From NCBI GenBank assembly GCA_020746875.1, contig JAGTJL010000013.1:868001-932000 (forward strand): a stretch of DNA of 64,000 bases, given 5' to 3'. How positions within the stretch are numbered: position 1 is the first letter of the stretch; every line of letters begins with the position of its first letter. Position numbers and translations under genes: made by a program. The notes below the pieces were generated by a model. The model ran no database searches, had not been told where the DNA came from, and saw only the letters and a program-made list of their open reading frames with translations. This DNA comes from Rhexocercosporidium sp. MPI-PUGE-AT-0058 (Eukaryota > Ascomycota > Leotiomycetes > Helotiales). Below, in pieces: positions 25,066 through 35,682 of this stretch.

Positions 25066-25940
25066 TCAAATCGCCCACGCTCCAAGAACCGCAGCTACAA
25101 GCGTCCACCACCCCGAGATACTATGATGATTGAACCCATCCACAGCCCCCGACGCAGCCTTCGAAGTCGTCGCCGTCGCAGAGCTCGTCTTGCTCGGGGA
25201 GACACCGGTGGATGTAGCATTCGTACCTGTGATTCCTGTGGGTAGCGCGGTGTTGGTTGGAGTGATCATACTGCCAAAAGGTATCGTCGATGTAAACCCA
25301 ACAGCAGCATCTGCTGAATTACCTGTGGAGTTCACGCAGGCATCTGAGGCGGGGATGAGTGCTGGTCCATCTGTAAATGTGACTGCTGCACACTGTAGAC
25401 GAATATTCATGTCAGCATTTGTTCCGTGAGATGCTTTCCCTGTTGGTTCCTCTTCGGGTCTCCTCGTGTGAGCCTGGTCAAGGAAAGAGAAAAGAGGAAT
25501 CAAGGCCTTCAAAATTTCTCAAGGATCTTGCTCACCTGGTAGTTGATTCCATCAGGGGCGAACTGCGCTATCTGGACCACAGCAGGAAGCCCAACCCAAG
25601 GAGCGAAACCCGGAATCGATGGTTCGCAGAATTGATAAACACCATATTGGTTGATGGGCGGAATCAGATTGATCCAAGAATTGGTGTCGTTGACCAGCGC
25701 TGCACGGAAAACTAAGACAGATTTGGGGTGAGTTGTGATCATGAAGACTGGGTATCCTTGAGCAGGCCACTCGGTGACAATGTCTCGATTCGCAAGGTCA
25801 AAACCTCCACATGGTCCAGTCCCCTCGGCTTGGTCTGCGGGGTGATCTTCTCCAATTGCGACTGGAGTTCGAAGTTGGAAATGGGCGGAGCTCAGATTTA
25901 CCAAGTTGGCAGAGAGCAGCAAAAGATTTACTAAATTCAT
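25066..25940 (-). CDS. X325/BIM1-like copper protein, GPI-anchored (array copy 1)
   Basis: Exons 25940-25536 and 25392-25066 give 243 aa. The signal peptide is residues 1-19 and the mature protein starts at His20 (HFQLRTP), the N-terminal copper ligand of the LPMO-like histidine brace. A second conserved His is at 71 (ITTHP). Cysteines sit in GPCGGF, YQFCEPSIPG, at the start of exon 2 (CAAVTFTD), and in DACVNSTG. The tail is Ser/Thr/Ala-rich and ends in a hydrophobic GPI signal (WTLVAAVLGAWAI). X325 proteins bind copper and are not known to cut polysaccharides; Cryptococcus Bim1 aids copper uptake. This copy reads QFAPDG where the other four read QHAPDG. It shares its intron position with all paralogues in the array. 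Confidence 0.88.
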
Positions 25941-26760
25941 GTTGACGGTGTTGTTTGTTGGAGCTCAGGGAGTGGAACAGACAACGGCTTGGAAACAGGC
26001 CGGATGTCAGCAAAATTCGCAGAAACACACAACACTCACATGATATAAGTGCAAATACAACGATTTATATACCAGGCAGCAGATAAAGTTACTCGCTGTA
26101 GTAATAGCTTCGCCTCGTATTCGCGCAATGAAATTAGATGCGCGAATTCGCGCCCCGGGAAGACTTGCAAATGTGCTGAAAATACCTAAACCCTGGATTT
26201 GACTATGGGAGGATAGGGAGCATGGGACCCCCTGGATTGTGACGGTATGACCTGTTTAAATCAATATTGAGAGCTAATGAGGGCATTTTCACGCAGAGGC
26301 GTAGGATACGGGACAACGTTGGGTAGCGTATCATCACGCATGCATGCGCATTGGAGGCTTCGACCAGGGACAACCAACCATGGACTTGTCGGCTTCGGGT
26401 GAATTGTGGGAGGACTGACACTTTTAAATCAGTCATGTTGGGTTCCTAGATGACAAGTTCTTGCGTGGGGTTAATATGGGCTTCAGCGTCGGGGACCTGA
26501 GTGGTCACTCCAGCGGCATGCTGGACCATGTTTGGTACTATTTCATTCTTATTTGTCATGTAACTCATGTTTACATTATGCCTGTTACAACCAATATGGT
26601 AAGTGCAATGAATTTAAGAGGATCTTGTCTCCAATATTAAAAGGCTTCAGAAGTTGCTTGTATAGTAGTAAAAGCTGAAGCGAAGAAGAATAAGAAAACA
26701 AGAAGAAACAGGTCCACATCTCCACGCCAATTCTTCCCAATTTAGGTTCACCTGATGGTT
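25941..26760. other. Promoter of X325 copy 1 and 3' region of copy 2
   Basis: About 820 bp. It contains a TATA-like ATTTATATACC near 26061-26071 and a perfect 14-bp palindrome at 26140-26153. No gene is supported. Confidence 0.55.
26140..26153. promoter_or_regulatory. Perfect 14-bp palindrome GCGCGAATTCGCGC
   Basis: A self-complementary sequence 200 bp upstream of X325 copy 1, next to a TTCGCGC half-site at about 26120. It could be a dimeric protein binding site or chance; no known factor is assigned. Confidence 0.4.
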
Positions 26761-27746
26761 TTACAATCCAAAAGCCATGAAAGCCACGGCGAATGTGATG
26801 CCTACAAAGTCCAAGGTAAATCCTGCGTATGTCTTGCCCGAAGCTCCCGTTAATACTGGTGGAGTGGAAGTAGTCGCGCCAGTTGTGCTCGTAGAATTGG
26901 TAGCCGCAGTACCACTTGCTGATTTCGAGATAGTTGGGGAAGTCGTCATTCCAGTATGCATGGAAGCAGTACTGGTGGTTCCAGGGCCAGCAGAAGACGG
27001 AGTGCCAGTGCCAGTACCAACCACTCCAGAGGTAGTTGAGGCAGTGATTATTCTGGTATCGGTACCAGTACCAGTTGGTCCAGAGGTGCTGCTACTAGAA
27101 GTAGGCCCTGCTGTTGTGGTTCTTGAAGTTGTCGTTTCGCCGCTGTTGAGATCGCTGCCAGTTCCTGGTAGGTAAAAGATGTCGTATGGCTTCTTCGCAA
27201 TGCCAGAGTCGTTTTTGCAAGTTCCTCCACCAGTTACATCAGCTGCAGCGTCGGTGAAGGTAACTGCAATGCACTTGGTTGTGTTAGCCTATAACTGACA
27301 ACAGCCACTGTCAAAAAGTGTAAATTTACTGAAGTAAGGTCTCCATCTGGAGCATGCTGGATAACCTGGACAATGGCTTTCTCTCCAACCCATTCCTTCT
27401 TTCCTGGCACTTGGCCAAGGCACAGGTATCCAGTGCCATTGTTTTGCTTGATGTCCTCAGTCATTGGCATGAAGCTGCTCTGTGACTTTGATACCGAACT
27501 GAAAAGTGCGACGTTGAAGCTCCATGTGACGACGGGATGGGTTGTAAGGAGGGTGACGGCCTCGCCTCTCCATGGCCAATCTTGAAAGTTCGAGGCTGTT
27601 GTTGGATCGTAGCCATCGCAAGGTCCATTTGTCAACTGCTCATCGTTATATGGCCCAATGGGTTCCGGGAATTGGAGAGTATAGTGGGCCTTTGCCACGG
27701 CAGCGAGCCCAAAGACAAGAGCGATCGTAGAGCTTGAGGAAATCAT
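26761..27746 (-). CDS. X325/BIM1-like copper protein, GPI-anchored with long Ser/Thr stalk (array copy 2)
   Basis: Exons 27746-27330 and 27273-26761 give 309 aa. An in-frame ATG at 27767 would add seven residues; 27746 gives the better signal peptide (MISSSSTIALVFGLAAVAKA). The mature N-terminus is His21 (HYTLQFPEP), with a second His at 70 (LLTTHPVV) and QHAPDG near 134. Exon 2 again begins with Cys (CIAVTFTDA), followed by GGTCKNDSGIA. It then runs into a stalk of more than 100 residues of Thr/Ser/Gly and ends in a hydrophobic GPI-type tail (FVGITFAVAFMAFGL). The intron is 56 bp and phase 0. It is the most divergent copy in the core (PEPIGPYNDEQ instead of SLGFDD). A CGGTCCG palindrome and a TATATA stretch lie upstream. 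Confidence 0.87.
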
Positions 27747-27878
27747 GATTTTGGAGGTCGTTCTCAACGAGAGTGATGGTTACAAGTGAGTGTGTTGAAG
27801 GATGTAGCTCTTCAGGTTGAGTGAGTGTACAGGCAAGCAGAACTTGAACGTGGCTTAATGCACATATATAATCAAGAC

Positions 27879-27893
27879 ACTGCGGTCCGCAGT
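27879..27893. promoter_or_regulatory. Inverted repeat ACTGCGG-T-CCGCAGT (candidate zinc-cluster factor site)
   Basis: Two perfect 7-bp arms around a single T, 133-147 bp upstream of X325 copy 2. The core CGG-N-CCG has the form bound by Zn(II)2Cys6 dimers. Its 10-bp core CTGCGGTCCG is repeated at 32910-32919 upstream of copy 3. Confidence 0.55.
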
Positions 27894-29129
27894 AAACAAG
27901 TCAAGTAGATTGGCAACAGAAAACATGTCCTGTTAATCCTCTGTGTGGTGAAAACGGATACCCTGCAGCTAGGTCCCTGCGCGTCGTTTCCGACTTAGCG
28001 CACCATCGTTCTCAGTACTCATTGGTGAAAGCGAAATTAGTAGTATGTAGGTGTGGTATGAGCCTCTGAAATGAAGAATCGAGTAAGATTGAGCGTGTTC
28101 ACTCCCTTCATGGGAAACCAACAAAGAATTCTTACTGTCATCGTCTCTTTCGGCCGAGCTGCAGGGGACTGTCCGCATGATCAATAATACAGCCATGCAA
28201 CCAACAAGGAAGTCTCACTTGCAATTTTGTGAGCGCTTAATTACACTCAAAAGTTATTACGAATGTGTGGGAACTGTTATACTAAGTGTGCCTTTCTGTC
28301 GTATTCCGACCTGCCTGGTTCGAGTCCCTTGAAGAATGGCGAAATGCGAGGGCTCAAGCTTGAAAGCAAACACAGTATTATTTCGGGAAGATCGAGGGTG
28401 CGCTTTTCGCTTGTTACATAATCCGGTTGTTTACACAGCTGGACAGTAGCATAGTAAGCTGACCAATCATCGTTTTCATTATCAGGCAGTCTTCTCAAAC
28501 GAGATCAGGGGGCTCCCTCCGAACTAGTTTTTAGCTAGACTACAACGAGCAACAAATTGTTAGAAAGTGCATTTCAACTATTGGGCCACACTACCGTACA
28601 TCTTGAATATTTCTCGAGGCCCTTTGAGCTTGTTTTGCACAAGCATTCAGTGCATGTGTTGCAACCCTGCCGCCAGGTACGGAGGGCTGAGGGTTGCTTC
28701 CTCCTGCAGGACGGCCAAATAGCCATAAATCCCTCAAATATTCTCAACACCCATACCATCCATTTGCTCTGCGCACACTCAGTGGCGTTAATGATAACAT
28801 TGCAGTTCTGCCCCCTGAAAGGCTTGAAGGCTGGAAAGGGAAGCTCGCAAGACACGGGAAGCAACAAGCATCACGCGTTGTGGTTGTATGTGAGATGTGC
28901 TACGGCGCGACTTTGCAGTCGAAGACGAAGTCAGATTACGCCCCCATCATCGCCTTGCCAGGTACTCCGTTCGCCTTGTGAAGCGAAGCAAGACCTCAAA
29001 GACCATTCCCACGAAATTTTCAAAGCACTTTGGAGATCGACCACCCGACCGACCGCCACCGTCCACTTGACCTTCTCCTTAAGGCAGAATAACGACAGGA
29101 TCCCTATCTCTGCCTACGACTCGTGAGAT

Positions 29130-29137
29130 TTTGCTCG
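29130..29137 (+). promoter_or_regulatory. Mac1-type copper-response-like element TTTGCTCG
   Basis: Matches the yeast Mac1 consensus TTTGC(T/G)C(A/G), 38 bp upstream of the metalloreductase ATG. That is very close to the start, so it could lie in the 5' UTR. A single 8-bp match is weak, but it fits the gene. Confidence 0.3.
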
Positions 29138-29174
29138 CCGTAAGCCCTCAAATAATCGACATACGTTCTTCAAC

Positions 29175-31205
29175 ATGGACTCGTCCGAGCATATGGGCGG
29201 CATGGACATGAGCAGCAGTGGTGGGTTGCTCAGGAATGTCAATGAACCACTCGCCCATGATTTTTGGTTCATTATTGCTGGCTTGGTTGGCGCAATGCTG
29301 CTCCTCCGACTCTTTGAGCGATACGAAAAACGAGTAAGGTCAGCTATGTATTATTTTTATGTTTGCTACAAAGTACTTTTCTATCAAATCATAGGAAATG
29401 ACCTGACTGCTTGAAGGATACAATTATCTTCATCTTCCAACCCGCCCAAATATCCTACCCGGCCTCAAAACCTACTTTACCGAGTCTACGCGACAGTAAC
29501 CGCCATCGGCCGTGAGATCTCCTATCCCCAGATATCCCTGAAGCCTCCTTTCAGTTGGTTGAATCCACCCTCTCTAGGGAGAGTGCTTTTTCTCTTCAGT
29601 TATTGGTCCATGGTTGCATACATGTTGACGAGGGGTGCAATTACCTATGATGCTATGTACTACGAGACTATCGGGTTTCGCGCAGCATGGATATCACTAA
29701 CACAGGTGCCCTTGGTCTATTTATTGTCGTCGAAGGCAAACACCGTTTCTTTCCTCGTTGGAAGCTCCTACGAGAGACTGAACTGGCTTCATCGTTGGGT
29801 GTCGAGAACTCTGTTGGTATCGGTGACGGTCCATGGTGGCTTCTTTTTAAGGGAATGGCTTCGAGCAGGCATCGAGTTTCTCAAATTGGAAATGTCTATG
29901 TTGACGATGGTGCAGTGGGGTATGGTAGCTTGGGGAATCTTGGTTTGGATGTTTTTGACCTCATTATCACCCTTGCGAAGGCTGGCATACGAATTCTTTG
30001 TGTTGCAGCACATCGCTTCTGCAGCGATTTTCTTGTTGTTCCTCTGGCTTCATGTTCCTGCATACTCTCGTTACTTTGTGTGGTTTTCTGTTGCGGCGCT
30101 CTCTTTTGATTGGGTCTTGCGAGGTTCATTACTTTGCTACAGGAATATACATTTCCGAGGTTCCACCCAACGGCTTGGATACCAGACACATCTTCGGTCG
30201 AATGGCCATGATATCACTGTCATCGTCGTCAAGGATGTCCAATTCTCATGGAAACCTGGACAACATATGCGTATTTGGATTCCACGAATGGGACCCTTCG
30301 AGACACATCCATTGACAATGGCTAATCAATCACTACCATCGGGGGACAAATCAATGAGAGAAATCAAATTTGTCGTACAAGCGCAGGCAGGGTTCTCCAG
30401 GAAGATACACAAATACTCTGAGAAGATGCAAGGCGAAGACAAGACTGCTTCCCTAACCAGCTTCATCTCTGGTCCGTACGGGATACCGCCAGATTGGAAC
30501 GCATACGAGACCCTTGTTCTGATATCTGCATCTACAGGTGCATCATTTACGCTTCCAATTCTCGAAAGTTGCTTTGGTTCTTCTACCACAGGTTGTGTCA
30601 GACGGATCCGGTATCTACTCCTTACTCGGAAGCAGTACTCCATTGAGTTTTACACGCCGGCTCTGTTGAAGGCAATTACACGTGCTGCAGACATGCGATT
30701 TGATTTGACCATCGATGTTGCAGTTACAGGATGCCATGAAGTGGATGAGGATTCAGTGTTGATATCAAAAGATAATATCAGCTTGAAAGAAGGGGATCAG
30801 CAAGAAGGGTTTCGAGAGGATTCTGGAGATGAAGATGTCCCAAAAGAGAATTCGCACTGCCGTTCACATGTCAAGATCAGGCAAAGTTGCATTTCGGATA
30901 TTCAGACATCTTTGAGTACCTCGCGAGCGAAGGAAAGGGGCTGCAATTCTCAGGTCTCAAATGGACCAGCAGCATCAGACACTCACAACTGCATCAGGTA
31001 TTCGAATGGAAGACCGGATATTGCGGACTACATTCGACTGGCTGTCGAAGCTACTGGTGGCGAGACAGCCATCGTTGTTTGTGCTGGGAGATCTCTGGTT
31101 TCATCGGTCAGGAACAAAGTTGCCAGCTTGTCTGATGAAAGGGCAGTACATAAAGGGACGGGAGCACAGGGTATATATGTTTTCTCTGAGGAGTACAGTC
31201 TTTGA
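29175..31205 (+). CDS. FRE-type ferric/cupric metalloreductase
   Basis: Exons 29175-29338 and 29417-31205 give 650 aa; the 78-bp intron joins ...EKRVR to IQLSSSS. The extracellular N-terminus MDSSEHMGGMDMSSS is Met/His-rich, a plausible Cu(I)-binding stretch. A first membrane span (FWFIIAGLVGAMLLLRL) is followed by the ferric reductase domain, with haem-ligand candidates in LNWLHRWVSR, VHGGFFLREW, LQHIASA and LWLHVPAYS. FAD binding is ETHPLTMAN near 352; NAD(P)H motifs are SGPYGIPPDW and STGASFTLPI. The protein ends GIYVFSEEYSL, as FRE proteins do. Residues about 500-570 form an acidic, Ser-rich insertion. It would reduce Cu(II) or Fe(III) at the plasma membrane using cytosolic NADPH. Its place inside a five-gene copper-protein array points to copper. 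Confidence 0.93.
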
Positions 31206-31628
31206 TATGCGCTCTAACAACGATTTCAATTCATTTATTCTGAGTCATTCACATGTTAGAAGAAACTACATCTTAGTCAGTTGTAAAAAATACTTCCCAA
31301 GTACACTCACTGCCCGTCATAGAATTCCAATTTGCATGTCAACATTTGCATCTGAAATCACCAAAAATAGGCGAGGAAAAGAAGGACGCCAGGTTATATT
31401 TGCATTCAATAGCTAGTTTCCTATTCCTCACCATTTATGACTACCAAAAACGCACAAGCTCGAAACAACGTCACAGAGCATTTGAAATACCGAGCATGAA
31501 ACAGGTATAGGAAAATCAGACAGTCTTCATTTCAGCGTCTTCATATTATAATACCTCTCCTCGATCCCAAAGACAAAACAGTGACCCAAATGTAAATCGA
31601 TGTCGTTTCCATTCTCCCAGTCCTCTAT
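31206..31628. other. 3'-to-3' spacer, metalloreductase / X325 copy 3
   Basis: About 420 bp between convergent genes; AT-rich, with nothing else recognised. Confidence 0.55.
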
Positions 31629-32742
31629 CTAAAAGCCTAGAACAAAGAAGATTACAAAACCGCATCCGAAGAGAAGCACCTCAACTCTTGCGAAAAGAGC
31701 ATTGGACTCGCCAGTGAACTGCACTGGGGTTTCCGTAGAAGCTCCACCTGCCGTGGTAGTTGTTTCTTTACTTGTTGTATCTAGAGTTCCTGTGGGCCCT
31801 GAGCCTATTGGCGTAGGTGATTCTTTACCTGGTGCGGTGGTTGCAGGCTTAGAAGTGTCTGGCGGAGCCGAACCACTGATTGGGCTTGTGCTGGGAGCCT
31901 TCATGGTTGGGTAGGAGGACATTTGGCCGTCTGGTGGGGATGAGCTGATTTTGGAACCCGTTGGCATCGAGGAACTACTTGTTGGACTATTTGGAGTTGT
32001 GGTGCTTGAGGATGCTGGCTCTGCTGACATTGAAGAGCTAGTTTTTGGGCCTGTTGTTGTTGTTGTTGTTGTTGTGGTGCCAGTGGTAGAGGATGTTGTC
32101 TCTGATGTTGACGACGAAGACGCAGGGAGAGTGACGCTGCTTGAAGTGCTAGTCGTAGTTCCACCAATCCATTGAGCTGCGATCCCAGTATCATTCATGC
32201 AGGATGGGTCAGGGCCAGCGAAAGGCAAGTCCTGAAATCTAATCGCAGCGCACTATAACATTAGAGTAAATGTCAGTAATCCTTTCTGTCTGACGAGGAG
32301 TGAGGCCAAACTCGGATATTTGGGAGGCACATACTTGATAGAGTGCTCCATCGGGAGCATGCTGGATGATCTGTAAAACCGCATCCAGGCCAACCCATTC
32401 ACGAGGACCAGGGATCTGAGGCTCGCAGAACGAGCCAACACCCTGCTGTGCAAGCTGAAGGGTTATCGGGCGCCAAGTTGGGGTGCCAGCTGCAATATCA
32501 CTCAGAAGTGCGGCGTTGAACTCCCACATCACGTTAAGATGTGTGCTTAAGACCATAACCGAAGAGCCTGCAACTGGCCAGTCTGTAACACCTCCACTTC
32601 GGTCGAGGGGATTAAAGCCATCACATGGAGAAATGATTTCCTTCACATCGTCAAAGCCAAGACTGAGTGGAACTTGGAGGATGAAGTGAGAGGTTACGAC
32701 AGCACTCAGGCTGAGAAGTATCTGGAAGTGCTTAGCGAACAT
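31629..32742 (-). CDS. X325/BIM1-like copper protein, GPI-anchored with long Ser/Thr stalk (array copy 3)
   Basis: Exons 32742-32335 and 32252-31629 give 343 aa. The start is at MFAKHFQILL because the upstream in-frame ATG (32862) would bury the signal peptide behind 40 polar residues. Signal peptide 1-18; mature His19 (HFILQVPLSLGFDDV); second His at 68 (LSTHLNV); QHAPDG just before the splice site. Exon 2 starts CAAIRFQD, reaches CMNDTGIAAQW, then enters a stalk of about 150 residues of Ser/Thr/Pro with a nine-Thr run (a GTT microsatellite on the plus strand near 32058). It ends in a hydrophobic GPI-type tail (VLLFGCGFVIFFVLGF). The core is closest to copies 4 and 5. It is convergent with the metalloreductase. 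Confidence 0.88.
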
Positions 32743-32909
32743 GATTGATGATGATAACGACGGACTGCGCTTTGGAGACGGAGATGGGGTTGGAGAATAA
32801 AGGTTTGTAGGTGGGAGATCAATTAGATCATAGGTAAGATCGTGCTTTAAAGTCAATGACAAAGCATCACGATTTATTGTCTTGGTCCTTTAATTACCAC
32901 CCGAACTGC

Positions 32910-32919
32910 CTGCGGTCCG
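32910..32919. promoter_or_regulatory. CTGCGGTCCG motif shared with the copy 2 promoter
   Basis: Contains CGG-T-CCG, 168-177 bp upstream of X325 copy 3, in the same distance range as the copy 2 site. The right arm is less complete (CCGTC rather than CCGCAGT). Confidence 0.5.
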
Positions 32920-33815
32920 TCACTTCATTTTAGTTTGTGATGAAGACCTTGTGGTGTCACGGGTAGTGGGAAACTACTGAGAATTTTTGAGCTCAAATGG
33001 CTTGACGGATAGGGACCATTACTGAGCTGATTAATCTCCGTTTGGAAGGGAGTTAGGAAAGGTGGTTGTCAAAAGAAGCCATCGATGTCACATTGGCCGG
33101 CGGGTAAACATGAAGGCAATAATTTCCTGCGGGTTCGTATTCGGTGTGGTGGCATCCTTCGAACTCGGCATGTTTGGAATTCCTAAGCTCTTGCATTGCT
33201 TTGGAAACGCCACTCGCACTTGGTTGAAGTTCCCGCGCGAACATCCCGTGGCTCATGCCGCTGAAAGGGAGAACGGTCGTTCACGAACTAAATCAGTACC
33301 AAGTCTTTAGCGAAACCAAAACATTGCAGAATTTACAGAGTGAACGGAGCGTATTCATTCGCAGATTATAATCCACGTAATGACCAGATGAAATCTCTGA
33401 ACTTCCCTACGCAAGCAAAATCAAGGAAATTACGCTTTCACCAGCTTCATGTCCTGTAACTCAACTTGAAAAGGCATGGTATTGCCCTTTGGGAATAGCT
33501 TCAGATGTACCTGCCTTCTCCCATCGTCCCGTATGCTGCAGGTTTTGAACATAGAAACAGAGTTCGCAGCCCGAGCAGGTGTCAGCGAATGCAGGGACTC
33601 AGAATATCAGGTTCCGGTTGGTTGCAATACTAACAAACCCAGCAAAAAACCACCTCAATTTGCCTCTACAGGGCCTAATGTGGTCAGACGAAATGGATGC
33701 AGGTGACCCCGCGCAGCAAATCTTTCCGGGAGCGAACCTTTGAAAGGTGCATTGCCTTCGTTTTCAAAGGCTTGATGATGGCTTCAGCTGGGATGATTTG
33801 GTCCACACAGGTCTC

Positions 33816-33831
33816 GGGGGGGGGGGGGGGG
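33816..33831. repeat. Poly-G (16) homopolymer
   Basis: Sixteen consecutive G in an intergenic region; its exact length may be uncertain. Confidence 0.85.
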
Positions 33832-35136
33832 AGTAAATAGCGAGTGAGGTGTCCCGACCCGTCCCTCTCATCAGCAACAACGCAGCCTCCGCCCTTTAAT
33901 TTGGCCGCGCTACATTTTCTAGAATCTTTAGTCGCCTTAACGGGATTTAGATAAGGAATAGGAGTTTGGACTAGGCATCTAAAGCTACGATCAACTTCCC
34001 AGGGGAGATATTAATTTAAAGATTAGAGTTGGTCACGAGGGACTGGCTGGGGACCTCTCAAAGCTCCCCGCATAGGGGCAGATCCTCGACGCTGCGCGGA
34101 ATACACTTGAGTACATGGCAGAGGTGAATATAAGGATTTAAGATATTCCCTACGAATTGCTTGTGTTGCTTGTGTTGCTAGTGTTGCTAGTGCTGTCTTG
34201 GAGGCGGGCCACAACCACCACAGGGATTACGAAGCACTGTATATTTTTCCACGCCGCTCAACTCAATACAGCAAGCTGCCCTTGCATCCGACCCCCTCCC
34301 CCCCTCCTCTTTGCCCCTTGTCTTCAGCGCTAACCAGGGGGCGGCAGGCTTGCCTATTTTGGTAGTAAAAAAAATAGTAACTTCATTTTAAAAAGCAAGT
34401 GCGTTTTGGTAGTACTGCTCAGTTCAAGCAAGAGGATCACTTCCCTGGTGGACGAAAGTGACAACAAAATCTGCCTGGGGGAGCGCTTCCGCCCGATGGG
34501 ATGAGAGGATGAGTACCTGCGTGTAGCTCATCAGGGGAAACCCTCGACTGAAAGAGAAGAGGGGTAAATTAACGTACGATCGAACATGACACCATGCTCC
34601 GTGACTACCAAACCAACAGAGGATCTATTGTAGTACATTTTCTTTTTTCCTCAAATCAACTTTCTAGCTTGTCCAGCCAGGTTTTCCAGCTTAAAATCTA
34701 GTTAGGGGATGATTCTTTTAATACGATAGTCACTGATTGATCGTTGTATGATTTGAGATACCTCCATTGTTCTCGCAGTGTGGTCTTTTAAAGACAAGAC
34801 CGAAGAGTGTGTCAATTTCTCGATGATTATACGCACTCTATAAATATCTTTTCAGAAACAAGTACCTAGGCTATAAAGACAGTGAGAAAAGAAAGAGAGA
34901 AAGGAAGGGGCAAGAAGGCATCCTTATCACGTCCATCACCACAAGCATGAGAAATGTTTCAAGATACCCAAAAAGAAAAATTCTTGCCACAAGAGTAAAC
35001 AGCGATCTGAAGAAACTTGAGAGGAACAGAGACACTTTGAACTAATTCCAAGCTCCATAGTTTTCAATTGGTGATGACTTGGGAGACTCTCTCGAGGCTT
35101 TCTCTTTGCCATGAGCAAGGATATTTCCATCACCCA

Positions 35137-35682
35137 CTACCAGTGAGCTGCTATGCCTGTTGAGTTGGTGCATCCAGCGGGTTTAGCAGTCGGCCCGCCA
35201 GCAACAAACACAATGGCAGCACACTGAAGAACTTGTCAGTGAAGGCAAATGGGTTGAGATCAAAGTCTTCTTACTTGGTAAAGCGCACCATCTGGAGCAT
35301 GCTGGATGACTTGAAACACGGCAGGAACCCCTAACCAGCTGGCAGAGCCGAGCCCGGGGATCTGTGGTTCGCAGAAGTGGCCGGTCCCAGTCTGGGTCAG
35401 GATTGGGGTGAGGCTCGTCCAGACCGTGGGAGAGCTGACCTTTGCGACTCGGTATTCCCAAGTGACCGAGGAGTGTGTTGAAATGACTGACACTGGATAA
35501 CCTCCAACGGTCCAGTTGGTAATAGTTCCGGAACGGTCTGTGGGATTGAAAGTGTCACATGGAGCTGTGGCCTCGTTCACGTCATCATATCCTAAGCTCG
35601 TGGGAATCTGGAGCACAAAGTGACTACATCCTCTACTGATGTAGAAGCTAAGCAAGGTGCTGAGGGCGAGTCTGAGATGCAT
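35137..35682 (-). CDS. X325/BIM1-like copper protein, tail-less secreted form (array copy 4)
   Basis: Exons 35682-35275 and 35223-35137 give 164 aa. The start at MHLRLALST is chosen over 35697 because it leaves a clean 20-residue signal peptide before mature His21 (HFVLQIPTSLGYDDV). A second His is at 70 (ISTHSSV) and QHAPDG precedes the splice site. Exon 2 codes for just 28 residues: CAAIVFVAGGP, then GCTNSTGIAAHW and a stop. Copy 3 continues into its GPI stalk at exactly this point, so copy 4 is the copper domain alone and should be freely secreted. The intron is 51 bp, phase 0. The sequence beyond the stop shows no relic stalk. A TATA-like stretch lies about 110 bp upstream. Confidence 0.85.

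Larger units (their letters stand above)
27747..29174. other. Divergent promoter region, X325 copy 2 / metalloreductase
   Basis: About 1.4 kb separates the two start codons. Features seen are the CGGTCCG palindrome at 27879-27893, a CATATATAAT TATA-like stretch near 27861-27871, and TTTGCTCG just before the reductase start. The 189-codon open frame at 28557-29126 has no family feature and is not called. Confidence 0.6.
32743..35136. other. Gene-free spacer within the X325 array
   Basis: About 2.4 kb. The first part is the promoter of copy 3, with CTGCGGTCCG at 32910-32919. The rest has no supported gene; I looked for a further X325 remnant and found no HF[IV]LQ, THxxV or APDG pattern in frame. 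There is a G16 run at 33816-33831. Confidence 0.6.

Noticed and set aside
28316..28327. GGTTCGAGTCC, a tRNA B-box-like sequence
   Set aside because: No A box, no cloverleaf stems and no acceptor pairing at the required spacing; taken as chance.
28557..29126. 189-codon plus-strand open frame upstream of the metalloreductase
   Set aside because: No recognisable motif, its composition is unlike the real genes here, and it overlaps the promoter and leader of the reductase.
32743..35136. Possible sixth X325 copy in the 2.4 kb spacer
   Set aside because: I scanned both strands for the His-leader, T-H and APDG patterns and found none; the extra space is unexplained but not an X325 relic by eye.
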